Origin: an uncultured bacterium | GTDB lineage: Bacteria; Actinomycetota; Coriobacteriia; Coriobacteriales; Eggerthellaceae | Direction: 5' to 3' | Length of the DNA stretch: 12,409 nucleotides | Assembly (NCBI GenBank): GCA_947649215.1 | Contig: CANSQW010000018.1 | Span: 1 to 12,409, forward strand | The notes under the pieces: generated by a model | What the model saw: the letters and a program-made list of their open reading frames with translations, nothing else | What the model was told of the DNA's origin: nothing | Databases searched by the model: none | Shown here: positions 5,688 to 12,409 of the stretch, piece by piece | Numbering within the stretch: the stretch's first letter is position 1 | Layout: every line of letters starts with the position of its first letter | Position numbers and translations under genes: made by a program

Positions 5688-6824
5688 CTAGCCCAGGTAG
5701 TAGAAGTCGTCGCCGGGAAGCTGGCCGCCGATGGCCTGGGGCGCCCGCGCCTCCAGCATGGCCAGGTAGCCGGCGAGGGCGTCCTGCATCTCGGCGCCGG
5801 TCAGGCAGACGATGCTGCACTGCGGGATGGCGCGCTCCGCTATGGACACGCTGCCGACGATGCCCAAGTCGGCCACGGTCGGCGCCACGGCGGCGGGGTC
5901 GTTCACGGCGGTGGCGGCGGAGGCACGGTGGGCCTCCACGAAGGCGGCGACGGCCTGGGGGTGCTCGTCGACCACCGCGGCGCGGGCCACGGTGACGCCG
6001 GTGACCAGGCGTCCGAATACGCGGGCCGACTGGTCGCTGCGCGTCGCCAGCAGATCCCACTCCTCGGTGAGGTCGAGCACCGTGCGCAGTGTGTCGTTCT
6101 GCGCGAGGGCGGCGGTGGCGTAGGGCTGCGGCACGATGCCCACGGCGCTCGGGTCGGCGGCGAGGAGCGCCACCACCTCGGCCGGCTCGGAGCGGTACTC
6201 CAGGGTGAGGGCGTCGAGCGGCACGCCCGCGGCGTCGAGCAGGCACTCGAGCGTGTACTGGGGCACCGTGCCCTTGCCGGTCAGGTAGACGGTGCGGCCG
6301 GCCAGGTCGGCCATCGACTGCACGGACTCGTCGCCGGACAGGCCGTAGAGGACGCCGAGCGTGTTCACGTCGATGACGCGGATGCCGCCGTCCGTCCGCT
6401 GGTAGAGGGTGGCCGCCAGGTTGGCGGGGATGAGGGCGATGTCCACGTCTCCGCTGGCCAGGGCGGGAACTATCTCGTCGGCGGTGCCGGCGATGGTGAA
6501 GGAGTAGGCCGGCGGCTCGTCAGAGGCCGCGGCGCTGCCCTGGCCGGCCTCTTGCGCGACGGGGTCGCTGTCGGCGGCAAGCCCGTCGCTCTCGGCGATG
6601 AGCGCCGCCAGGCCGATGGAGGTGGGGCCCTTGAGCGAGGCCACGCGCAGCGTCACGGGCTCCTCGGCCGTCGCGTCGCCGGGCGCCGGGCTGCCGGTCG
6701 GGGAGGAGGGCGCGGAGCTCGCGCATCCTGCGGCGGCGAGGACGGCGAGCGCCGTCAGCGCGGCAAGGATGAGGACGCCGATTCGGCGCCTTGGGGACGT
6801 GCGCGGCGGTGTGACGAGGGTCAT
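5688..6824 (-). CDS. Substrate-binding lipoprotein of the fused ABC importer
   Basis: A 378-residue extracytoplasmic solute-binding protein of the NMT1/SsuA/TauA-like (type 2 periplasmic binding) class. It has a basic n-region (PRRR, 11-14), a hydrophobic core and a lipobox LAAAGC with the lipidated Cys34. A Ser/Pro/Gly-rich tether (about 35-55) leads to the binding domain, which starts VTLRVASLKGPTSIGLAAL. GDVDIALIPANLAATLY is the typical hinge-proximal segment of this class, and GKGTVPQYTLECLLDAAGV fits the second lobe. It delivers ligand to the fused permease-ATPase encoded 6 bases downstream. The ATG at 6824 has AAAGGAA five bases upstream. The stretch at about 83-104 (alanine/glutamate/serine-rich) looks like a disordered insertion. 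The ligand is unknown; a small organic anion or a sulfonate- or thiamine-precursor-like molecule would suit the family. Confidence 0.87.
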   Translation of the reverse strand: MTLVTPPRTSPRRRIGVLILAALTALAVLAAAGCASSAPSSPTGSPAPGDATAEEPVTLRVASLKGPTSIGLAALIAESDGLAADSDPVAQEAGQGSAAASDEPPAYSFTIAGTADEIVPALASGDVDIALIPANLAATLYQRTDGGIRVIDVNTLGVLYGLSGDESVQSMADLAGRTVYLTGKGTVPQYTLECLLDAAGVPLDALTLEYRSEPAEVVALLAADPSAVGIVPQPYATAALAQNDTLRTVLDLTEEWDLLATRSDQSARVFGRLVTGVTVARAAVVDEHPQAVAAFVEAHRASAATAVNDPAAVAPTVADLGIVGSVSIAERAIPQCSIVCLTGAEMQDALAGYLAMLEARAPQAIGGQLPGDDFYYLG

Positions 6825-6857
6825 GCGGTTCCTTTCAACGCGTCGGTATGGCCGAGC

Positions 6858-6866
6858 ATTCTAGCA
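6858..6866 (-). promoter_or_regulatory. Extended -10 promoter for the ABC importer operon
   Basis: On the minus strand, TGCTAGAAT (rc of 6858-6866) combines the extended TGn with TAGAAT (5 of 6 to TATAAT), about 34 bases before the lipoprotein ATG. No good -35 is present, as is usual for extended -10 promoters. Confidence 0.5.
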
Positions 6867-6993
6867 TGGTGCCTTCCGATGGCCGCCCGCCGCAGGCCGA
6901 AGCGCCCGCCACCGGCATCAGAGGAAGCGGGCGGTAGTGATATGGTTGTGCGTATCAGTCTTCGCACCCCCCCAAGGAGTAGGAGGAAGCGAC
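6867..6993. promoter_or_regulatory. Divergent regulatory region and hydrogenase operon RBS
   Basis: This non-coding stretch must hold the plus-strand promoter of the hydrogenase operon, but I cannot point to a convincing -35/-10 pair. Candidate -10s are TGATAT at 6938-6943 and TATCAG at 6953-6958. An inverted repeat GTGCG (6948-6952) / CGCAC (6963-6967) spaced by 10 bases overlaps the second. The Shine-Dalgarno AGGAGG (6981-6986) stands 7 bases before the ATG at 6994 and decides that start over the in-frame GTG-type upstream possibilities. Confidence 0.4.
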
Positions 6994-8844
6994 ATGCCCC
7001 TGATGGAGATCGAGAGGCCGACGGCCGCCCAGGCGGCGATGGCCGACGTGCGAGAGGAGCTGGCCCGCCGCGCGCGTTCCGGATCGGCGGGGGCGTGCCC
7101 CGTGGAGCTGGCCGGTGCGCTCGTGGGCCTGTGCGCCGCACAGTCCTGCGGCAAGTGCGTGCCGTGCCGCGTGGGCCTGGCCCAGATGGCCGCGCTCATC
7201 GACCGCATCCTCGACGGCGACGCCAGCCCGGCCGACCTGCGCACCTTGGAGCGCACGGCTCGCGCGGCTTACGCGAGCGCCGACTGCGCCATCGGCTACG
7301 AGGCGGGCGCCGCGGTGCTGCGGGCCCTGGACGGCCATGCGGCTGACTTCGCCTCCCATGTGGGGTGCGGGCGCTGCGCCGCCGGCCCGCGTGAGGCGGT
7401 GCCCTGCCGCTCCGGCTGCCCGGCGCACGTGGACATCCCCGGCTACGTGGCCCTCGTGCGCGCCGGCCGCCCGGCCGACGCCGTGCGCCTCATCCGCAAG
7501 GACAACCCCTTCCCCCTGGCCTGCGCGCTCATCTGCGAGCACCCCTGCGAGGTGCCGTGCCGTCGTGGCGTGGTGGACGCGCCGGTGGGCATCCGCGGCC
7601 TCAAGCGCTACGCGGTCGAGCGTGCCCCCGAGGCCTTCGACCCTGCGCATGGCGCCGCCGCGCCCTTCCGCCATCCGGCCACGGGCCGGCGCGTGGCGGT
7701 GGTGGGCGGCGGGCCTGCGGGCCTCACCGCCGCCTACTACCTGGCGCTCATGGGGCACGCGCCCGTCGTCTTCGAGCAGCGCGACCGTCTGGGCGGCATG
7801 ATGCGCTACGGCATCCCCGCCTACCGCTTCCCGCGCGAGGAGCTCGACCGCGAGCTGAACTGGCTGCTGGCCCAGGGCATCGAGGCGCGTACCGGCGTGT
7901 CCGTCCCCGGCGACGTGACGCTGGCGGCCCTGCGCGAGGAGTTTGACGCCGTGTACCTGGCTGTCGGCGCGCATGCGGAGAAGCGCCTGGGCATCCCGGG
8001 CGAGGACGCGGAGGGCGTGCTCTCGGCCGTGCAGATGCTGCGCGCCATCGGTGACGGGCTCCAGCCGGACTTCTCCGGCGAGCACGTGGCCGTGGTGGGC
8101 GGCGGCAACGTGGCCATGGACGTGGCGCGATCGGCGGTGCGCCTGGGCGCGGCCAGCGTGACCGTGGTCTACCGGCGGCGCGTGGAGGACATGACCGCCC
8201 AGCGCGAGGAGGTGGAGGGAGCCATCGCGGAAGGCTGCGACATCCTGGCGCTCCACGCCCCCCTGCGCGTGGTGGCGAACGACGGGCGCGTGACGGGGCT
8301 AGAGGTTCAGCCCCAGGTCATCGGTGCCTACGACCGCGGCCGTCCGAAGCCGCGCGCGGCCGATGCGTCGCCGGTGACGCTGCCCTGCGACCGCGTGCTC
8401 GTGGCTGTCGGCCAGGGCGTGGACTCCGACGGCCTGACCGATGGCGGCGTCCCCGTGGAATGGGGCAAGGTGGTGTCCAGCTCGTTCGGCCAGGTGGAGG
8501 GGCTGCCGGGCGTGTTTGCCGGCGGCGATTGCGAGACGGGGCCCGCTACGGTCATCCGCGCCATCGCGGCTGGCAAGGCGGCGGCTCGCAACATCGACGC
8601 CCACCTGGGCTTCAGCCACGAGATCCGCTTCGACGGCGACGTTCCCGCCCCGGCGGGCGGGGGTTGCGGGCCCTGCGGACGCGCGGACGCGCCGGAGCGC
8701 CCTGCCGCCGAGCGTCGGGGCGACTTCGCCCCGGTGGAGGGCTGCCTGACCGATGAAGAGGCCGCCCAGGAGTCTGGGCGGTGCCTGCGCTGCGACCGTT
8801 TCGGGCTGGGCGCGCTGCGCGGAGGAAGGAGCCTGTCATGGTAA
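6994..8844 (+). CDS. NuoF C-terminal Fe-S domain fused to GltD-like FAD/NAD(P) oxidoreductase (hydrogenase partner)
   Basis: Flavoprotein subunit expected to move electrons between NAD(P)H and the hydrogenase encoded next. The 616 residues contain: a NuoF C-terminal 4Fe-4S domain, SCGKCVPC with Cys52/55/58 and a fourth ligand at Cys98 (ADCAIG); a short link with CGRC (125-128); the GltD/DPYD-type N-terminal Fe-S domain with Cys138, Cys142, Cys177, Cys181, Cys185, Cys189; an FAD dinucleotide fold (VAVVGGGPAGLTAAYY, about 234-249); an NAD(P) fold (VAVVGGGNVAMD, about 365-376); and the second FAD motif GGDCETGPATV (510-520). A C-terminal tail adds Cys558/561 and Cys597/600. The NuoF FMN/NADH fold itself is absent, as is the glutamate synthase large subunit, so this is not glutamate synthase. 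The start is at the ATG 6994 after AGGAGG. Its stop overlaps the hydA ATG (ATGGTAA), a tight translational coupling. Confidence 0.88.
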   Translation: MPLMEIERPTAAQAAMADVREELARRARSGSAGACPVELAGALVGLCAAQSCGKCVPCRVGLAQMAALIDRILDGDASPADLRTLERTARAAYASADCAIGYEAGAAVLRALDGHAADFASHVGCGRCAAGPREAVPCRSGCPAHVDIPGYVALVRAGRPADAVRLIRKDNPFPLACALICEHPCEVPCRRGVVDAPVGIRGLKRYAVERAPEAFDPAHGAAAPFRHPATGRRVAVVGGGPAGLTAAYYLALMGHAPVVFEQRDRLGGMMRYGIPAYRFPREELDRELNWLLAQGIEARTGVSVPGDVTLAALREEFDAVYLAVGAHAEKRLGIPGEDAEGVLSAVQMLRAIGDGLQPDFSGEHVAVVGGGNVAMDVARSAVRLGAASVTVVYRRRVEDMTAQREEVEGAIAEGCDILALHAPLRVVANDGRVTGLEVQPQVIGAYDRGRPKPRAADASPVTLPCDRVLVAVGQGVDSDGLTDGGVPVEWGKVVSSSFGQVEGLPGVFAGGDCETGPATVIRAIAAGKAAARNIDAHLGFSHEIRFDGDVPAPAGGGCGPCGRADAPERPAAERRGDFAPVEGCLTDEEAAQESGRCLRCDRFGLGALRGGRSLSW

Positions 8845-10619
8845 GGGCCACCATCAACGGAGCGACCGTCGAGGCGCCGGAGGGCGCGACCATCCTCGCG
8901 GCCGCCCGTGCCGCAGGGTTCCGCATTCCCACGCTGTGCACGATGGAGGGGCTCTCCGACATCGGCGCGTGCCGCGTGTGCGTGGTGGAGGTGGAGGGCC
9001 GCGAGAGGCTGGCCGCCGCCTGCAACACGCTGCTCGAGGAGGGGATGGCGGTGCGCACCGACACGCCGCGCGTACTCGAGGCGCGACGCGTGAACGTGGA
9101 GCTCATGCTCTCCCAGCATGATGCGCGCTGCGCCCTGTGCGTGCGCAGCGGCAACTGCGTGCTCCAGTCGCTCGCGCGCGACCTCAACGTGCTCGACGTT
9201 CCCTACGAGGCCGCCGTCACCCGTGACGCCTGGGATGCCAGCTTCCCGCTCATTCGCGACAGCGCGAAGTGCGTGCGCTGCCTGCGCTGCGTGCAGGTGT
9301 GCGCGAAGGTGCAGGGCTGCGACGTGTGGGACGTGCGCAACCGCGCCACGCGCCTCGACGTGGCCGTGCGCGACGGCCTGCCCATCGATCGCGCCGGCTG
9401 CGTCCTGTGCGGCCAGTGCGTCACCCACTGCCCGACAGGCGCTCTGCGCGAGCGCGACGACACGGCCGCGGTGCTGGCCGCCCTGGCCGACCCGACTGTG
9501 GTCACCGCGGTGCAGGTGGCGCCGGCTGTGCGTACTGCCTGGGGCGATGACCTGGGGATTCCGCGCGAGGAGGCCACGGAGGGGCGCATGGTGGCCGCCC
9601 TGCGCGCCCTCGGGTTCGACTACGTGTTCGACACCAACTTCGCCGCCGACCTCACCATCATGGAAGAGGGCTCGGAGTTCCTGGAGCGCCTGGCGCATGC
9701 CGGGGCGGCGGATGTCGCGGAGAACGCGGGTGCCCACGCGCCCGGGGCCGGTTCCGACGCCGTGCCCGCGCTGCCGATGTTCACCTCATGCTGCCCCGGT
9801 TGGGTGCGCTACCTGAAGGCGCATCGTCCCCAATGGCTGGGGAGCCTGTCCTCGGCCAAGTCGCCCCAGCAGATGTTCGGCGCCACGCTTAAGGAGTACG
9901 TGGGCCCGAAGCTCGGCATGGACGCCGACGGCCGGCGCGTCTTCTGCGTGTCGATGATGCCCTGTGTGGCCAAGAAGTACGAGGCCGCAGTGGGGGAGAT
10001 GGCGCGCGGCGACCAGCCGGACGTGGACGCCGTGCTCACCGTGCGCGAGCTGGCGCGCCTCATGCGCGTCATGCAGCTGAGCCCGGCTGCGCTGGGCGAG
10101 TCGGCCTTCGACGACCCCATGGGCGAGGGCACGGGGGCGGCCGTCATCTTCGGCGCTACCGGCGGCGTGATGGAGGCGGCCCTGCGCAGCGCCTACGCGC
10201 TGGCGGTGGGGAAGAACCCCGATCCGGATGCCTTTGGCGAGGTGCGCGGCCTGGACGGTTGGCGCGAGAAGACCTTCGACCTGGATGGCACGCCGGTGCG
10301 CGTGGCCGTGGCGAGCGGTCTGGCAAACGCCGCCCGGCTGCTGGACGCCTTGGAGGCGGGCGAGGTGGCCTACGACTTCGTGGAGGTCATGGCCTGCCCC
10401 GGCGGCTGCGCGGGCGGCGGCGGGCAGCCCATCCGCGAGGGATGCGAGTTGGCCGGCGAGCGCGGCCAGGTGCTCTACGGCCTGGACCGCCAGCGCCCCA
10501 CCCGCTTCAGCCACGAGAATCCCCAGGTGGCAGCCGCCTACGACGAGTTCCTGGGCGCGCCCCTCTCCGAGAGGGCCCATCACCTCCTCCATACCCGCCA
10601 AGCCGACTGGAGCCTCTAG
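8838..10619 (+). CDS. hydA: [FeFe]-hydrogenase, catalytic subunit with modular Fe-S N terminus
   Basis: Catalyses reversible H2 oxidation / proton reduction in the cytoplasm. The 593-residue protein resembles Clostridium CpI in layout. A 2Fe-2S ferredoxin domain (Cys34, 45, 48, 62) is followed by a His-Cys3 cluster site (His94, Cys98, 101, 107) and two 4Fe-4S sites (Cys145/148/151 with Cys198; Cys188/191/194 with Cys155). The H-cluster domain has all three signatures intact: L1 TSCCPGW (316-322, Cys318 proton relay, Cys319 ligand), L2 MPCVAKKYEA (374-383, Cys376), L3 from Glu516 through CPGGCAGGGGQP (Cys520, Cys524). The ATG at 8838 follows AAGGAG by 6 bases and overlaps the previous stop. 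Pairing with a GltD-like subunit resembles what HydDB calls group A2 (glutamate-synthase-linked). No HydE, HydF or HydG maturase is in the window, so these must be elsewhere. Confidence 0.95.
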   Translation: MVRATINGATVEAPEGATILAAARAAGFRIPTLCTMEGLSDIGACRVCVVEVEGRERLAAACNTLLEEGMAVRTDTPRVLEARRVNVELMLSQHDARCALCVRSGNCVLQSLARDLNVLDVPYEAAVTRDAWDASFPLIRDSAKCVRCLRCVQVCAKVQGCDVWDVRNRATRLDVAVRDGLPIDRAGCVLCGQCVTHCPTGALRERDDTAAVLAALADPTVVTAVQVAPAVRTAWGDDLGIPREEATEGRMVAALRALGFDYVFDTNFAADLTIMEEGSEFLERLAHAGAADVAENAGAHAPGAGSDAVPALPMFTSCCPGWVRYLKAHRPQWLGSLSSAKSPQQMFGATLKEYVGPKLGMDADGRRVFCVSMMPCVAKKYEAAVGEMARGDQPDVDAVLTVRELARLMRVMQLSPAALGESAFDDPMGEGTGAAVIFGATGGVMEAALRSAYALAVGKNPDPDAFGEVRGLDGWREKTFDLDGTPVRVAVASGLANAARLLDALEAGEVAYDFVEVMACPGGCAGGGGQPIREGCELAGERGQVLYGLDRQRPTRFSHENPQVAAAYDEFLGAPLSERAHHLLHTRQADWSL

Positions 10620-10626
10620 CTAGTGA

Positions 10627-10647
10627 GGGGTGCCTTTCGGGCACCCC
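10627..10647 (+). terminator. Hairpin after hydA, possibly bidirectional
   Basis: GGGGTGCC (10627-10634) pairs with GGCACCCC (10640-10647) around TTTCG, beginning seven bases after the hydA stop. It lacks a T-tract on either strand, but its placement between convergent genes suggests a role in transcription ending. Confidence 0.5.
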
Positions 10648-10765
10648 CCCGCTACACGTGCAGCGGCTTGCCTTTCCCGCGCGCTCCTTCGCCAGAGGTG
10701 AGCCGCAAGGCTTCTCGCATCCGTCCCGCCTTCCCCGCTTTCCCGGAGGCTCTTCGAGTGCGAGC

Positions 10766-11626
10766 CTACTTCTCCCCCGTCTTTCCCAGCGTGACGGCCT
10801 TGGTGGGGCAGTGCTCTGCGCAGTCGAGGCAGCCGGTGCAGTCCTCCAGGTCACGCGGGGTGGCGGTGGCGGCGCAGAGGTCCTCCGGACAGACGGTGGC
10901 GCACGTGCGGCAGCCCTCGCCGTAGAGGCACTTTCCCGCGCGGGCGCGCGGCCGCGGCAGGAACGGGAGCCGCGTATGAAGCTTGGCCATGATCCCGAAG
11001 AAGAACCCGAGCGGGCAGATGGCCGCGCACCAGCGCCGCAGCAGGAACGCCTCGGCAAGCAGCATGGCGGGGAACACGATGAGCTCCCAGCCCGGCTGCC
11101 ACGTGACAAACATGCGGCTCACCGCGAACAGCGTTCCGAACGCCAGCCCGATGGGGCAGAACAGGCAGAACACGGGGAAGTGCACCACCAGCGACACCGC
11201 CAGCAGCACGGCCAGCACCAGCCCCTGCGTCGCCAGGCTGCTGCGGCTGCGCGCGGCGTTGGGGTCGGAGGCGGCGCGGCTCGGATGGCCGCTTGCGGCG
11301 GCGTCGGCCTGCGCGCAGCCCGCGCAGGCGCCCGTCTGCCCCGTCAGCCCGCGGGGCCGCCGTCCGCCGAACAGGTTGCGCACGAGCGATGTGGGGCATA
11401 CCCACGAGCAGAATACGCGCCCGAGGGCGGCTACCACGGCCAGCAGCGCGATCACGCCAGGCAGCAGTGCCCACGGCGCCGACCCGCTGGCCAGGCTGAT
11501 CTCCGCGAACCCGACGGGGCACAACGCGCAAAGCGTCCCCACGGGCACGTGGGCGAAGGTGCAGGCCAGCACCGCCGCCAGCACGGCCAGGGCCACGGCG
11601 ATGCGGAGGTAGCGCAGCTTATTCAT
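10766..11626 (-). CDS. NapH-like membrane Fe-S protein (quinol dehydrogenase component)
   Basis: Membrane protein expected to take electrons from menaquinol and pass them to an exported ferredoxin-type partner. The 286 residues contain about five to six membrane segments and four membrane-proximal cysteine pairs of the NapH/Fer4_5 type: CALCP (33-37), CSWVCP (73-78), CLFCP (154-158) and CAAICP (200-205). A cytoplasmic C terminus follows with two ferredoxin sites, one around Cys239/242/246 (plus Cys233 or 251) and a classic one at Cys263/266/269/273. A loop at about 95-128 with CAGC (101-104) is extra. The ATG at 11626 follows GGGAGG by 5 bases and overlaps the end of the NapG-like gene by 8 bases (ATGAATAA), so the two are translationally coupled. 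NapA, NapB and NapF are not visible, hence the NapH-like name describes the fold, not nitrate reduction. Confidence 0.85.
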   Translation of the reverse strand: MNKLRYLRIAVALAVLAAVLACTFAHVPVGTLCALCPVGFAEISLASGSAPWALLPGVIALLAVVAALGRVFCSWVCPTSLVRNLFGGRRPRGLTGQTGACAGCAQADAAASGHPSRAASDPNAARSRSSLATQGLVLAVLLAVSLVVHFPVFCLFCPIGLAFGTLFAVSRMFVTWQPGWELIVFPAMLLAEAFLLRRWCAAICPLGFFFGIMAKLHTRLPFLPRPRARAGKCLYGEGCRTCATVCPEDLCAATATPRDLEDCTGCLDCAEHCPTKAVTLGKTGEK

Positions 11627-12361
11627 GGCGGCCTCCCTTCTCCGTTGCGTGCGAACCGCCCGCCGCGAGCACGGTGCGCGCGGCTTCCAGCTCCGCCGAG
11701 GTGAGCGCCCCCGGCAGCGCCGCCGCCTCGCTTTGGCGGCTCACCACGTAGATGCCCTTCTCGGCTGTGGCCGCATTGTAGGCGCGCAACGACGGCGCCG
11801 GGCACACCATCTCGCATAGGCCGCATCCGTCGCAGAGTCCCTCGTCCACGTGCGGCCGTCCGTGCTCGTCGAGCGTGATGGCGCTGTCGACGGGGCAGCG
11901 GTCGACGCACACCGTGCAGCCGCCCCAGTCCCAGGCCACGCATGCGTCGCTGATCACCTTCGCCACGCCGATGTCGTCGGCCGTGGGCGCATCGGCGCTG
12001 AGCGCCCCGGTGGGGCAGGCCTCCACGCACTTCATGCAGAAGTCGCAGTAGCCATTCTTGAACAGGAGCTCCGGCGTGCCCACGGTGGGGAAGTCGAGGG
12101 TGAGCGGGCGCGGTTGCACCAGGTCGTAGGGGCACGCCTGCACGCAGCGCTGGCAGCGGTCGCAGCGTGCCAGCAGGTGCGCCTCGTCTTGGGCTCCCGG
12201 CGGACGCAGGTAGGCCGCCTGCGCGGTGCCGCGCGCCCAGAGCCCCAGACCGCCCGCGCCTGCCAGCACGGCGCCCACCGCGCCCGCGGCCACCAGCTGG
12301 CGGCGTGTGAGGGAGCCGGTGGGCACGGGTTGCGTGGCGCGGCTGGCGGGCGGGGCAGCGT
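11619..12361 (-). CDS. NapG-like Tat-exported polyferredoxin, 5' end missing
   Basis: Ferredoxin-type electron carrier with four 4Fe-4S sites. Numbering from the GTG at 12326, the cysteines are 55/58/61/65, 94/97/100/104, 129/137/140/144 and 165/168/171/175, the spacing known from NapG/MauM proteins. The N terminus carries a twin-arginine signal, LTRRQLVAAG (6-15) plus a hydrophobic stretch ending near AQA, so the protein is exported folded and probably stays membrane-anchored or faces outside. It would receive electrons from the NapH-like partner. The GTG at 12326 has no Shine-Dalgarno before it, and the frame stays open up to 12361, where genomic sequence is replaced by adapter. A stop inside the adapter is artificial. 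I therefore treat the gene as truncated, with its true start off the contig. If the GTG is real, the protein is 235 residues. Confidence 0.82.
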
Positions 12362-12409
12362 CTGTCTCTTATACACATCTCCGAGCCCACGAGACTAAGG
12401 CGAATCTCG
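12362..12409. other. Nextera sequencing adapter (not genomic)
   Basis: Bases 12362-12380 are the Tn5 mosaic-end complement CTGTCTCTTATACACATCT. Bases 12381-12395 are CCGAGCCCACGAGAC of the read-2 side adapter. Bases 12396-12403 are TAAGGCGA, which I recognise as the N701 index, followed by ATCTCG, the start of the P7 tail. This is library construct read through at the contig end and left untrimmed. Translations crossing it give the well-known false peptides MGSEMCIRDR, MYKRQ and CLLYTSPSPRD. Confidence 0.98.

Noticed and set aside
5349-7346. A 665-residue open frame on the plus strand
   Set aside because: It runs antisense through the fused ABC gene and lipoprotein and into the hydrogenase partner gene. 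Its composition is Gly/Arg/Ala/His-rich with no family motif; it is open only because GC-rich DNA lacks stops.
6994-8844. Annotation as glutamate synthase small subunit
   Set aside because: No large subunit is present, an NuoF-type Fe-S domain is fused at the N terminus and the gene overlaps hydA, so electron transfer with the hydrogenase is the better reading.
10259-11704. A 481-residue plus-strand open frame spanning the hydA end and the NapH-like gene
   Set aside because: It crosses two confidently assigned genes and the intergenic hairpin; Arg/Gly/Pro/Ala-rich with no motif.
11623-12390. A 255-residue minus-strand protein beginning MGSEMCIRDR
   Set aside because: The start lies in the Nextera adapter; this peptide is a known adapter translation and the frame is shifted from the real NapG-like gene.

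Overview
The window looks like one end of an assembled contig from a high-GC anaerobic actinobacterium. My best guess is Coriobacteriia, family Eggerthellaceae. This is inferred from the very GC-rich coding sequence, the rplM-rpsI pair, a modular [FeFe]-hydrogenase (rare in Actinobacteria outside that class) and a NapG/NapH-type quinol-linked ferredoxin pair. The genus cannot be read from the sequence. The last 48 bases (12362-12409) are not genomic: they are a Nextera library adapter with an index, so real sequence stops at 12361.

Layout, left to right. Bases 1-428 hold no gene I can support. A ZIP-family metal transporter lies on the minus strand (429-1295). A promoter and a roughly 250-base leader precede rplM (L13) and rpsI (S9) on the plus strand, closed by a strong intrinsic terminator (2732-2767). 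Next is a compact repeat-rich locus: a Fic-family protein with a C-terminal helix-turn-helix (2872-4116, minus) sits between two 76-bp direct repeats that differ at only 4 positions. Each repeat carries a perfect 16-bp-arm palindrome, and a third, related palindrome overlaps the likely fic promoter. The second repeat runs into the 3' end of the next gene.

From 4254 to 6824 (minus) there is a two-gene importer operon: a substrate-binding lipoprotein, then a single polypeptide that fuses the permease to the ATPase. It is transcribed divergently from a plus-strand hydrogenase operon (6994-10619). The first gene of that operon fuses the C-terminal Fe-S domain of NuoF to a GltD-like FAD/NAD(P) oxidoreductase. 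The second, overlapping it by 7 bases, is a complete CpI-like [FeFe]-hydrogenase. Together they look like a soluble two-subunit NAD(P)-linked hydrogenase.

Convergent to it on the minus strand are a NapH-like membrane Fe-S protein and a NapG-like Tat-exported polyferredoxin whose 5' end is lost at the contig end. These two would pass electrons from the quinol pool to an exported acceptor encoded off the contig.

The parts most worth a second look are the fic repeat/palindrome cassette, the NuoF-GltD/HydA two-gene hydrogenase, the fused ABC importer, and the adapter contamination, which creates false proteins at the right end.
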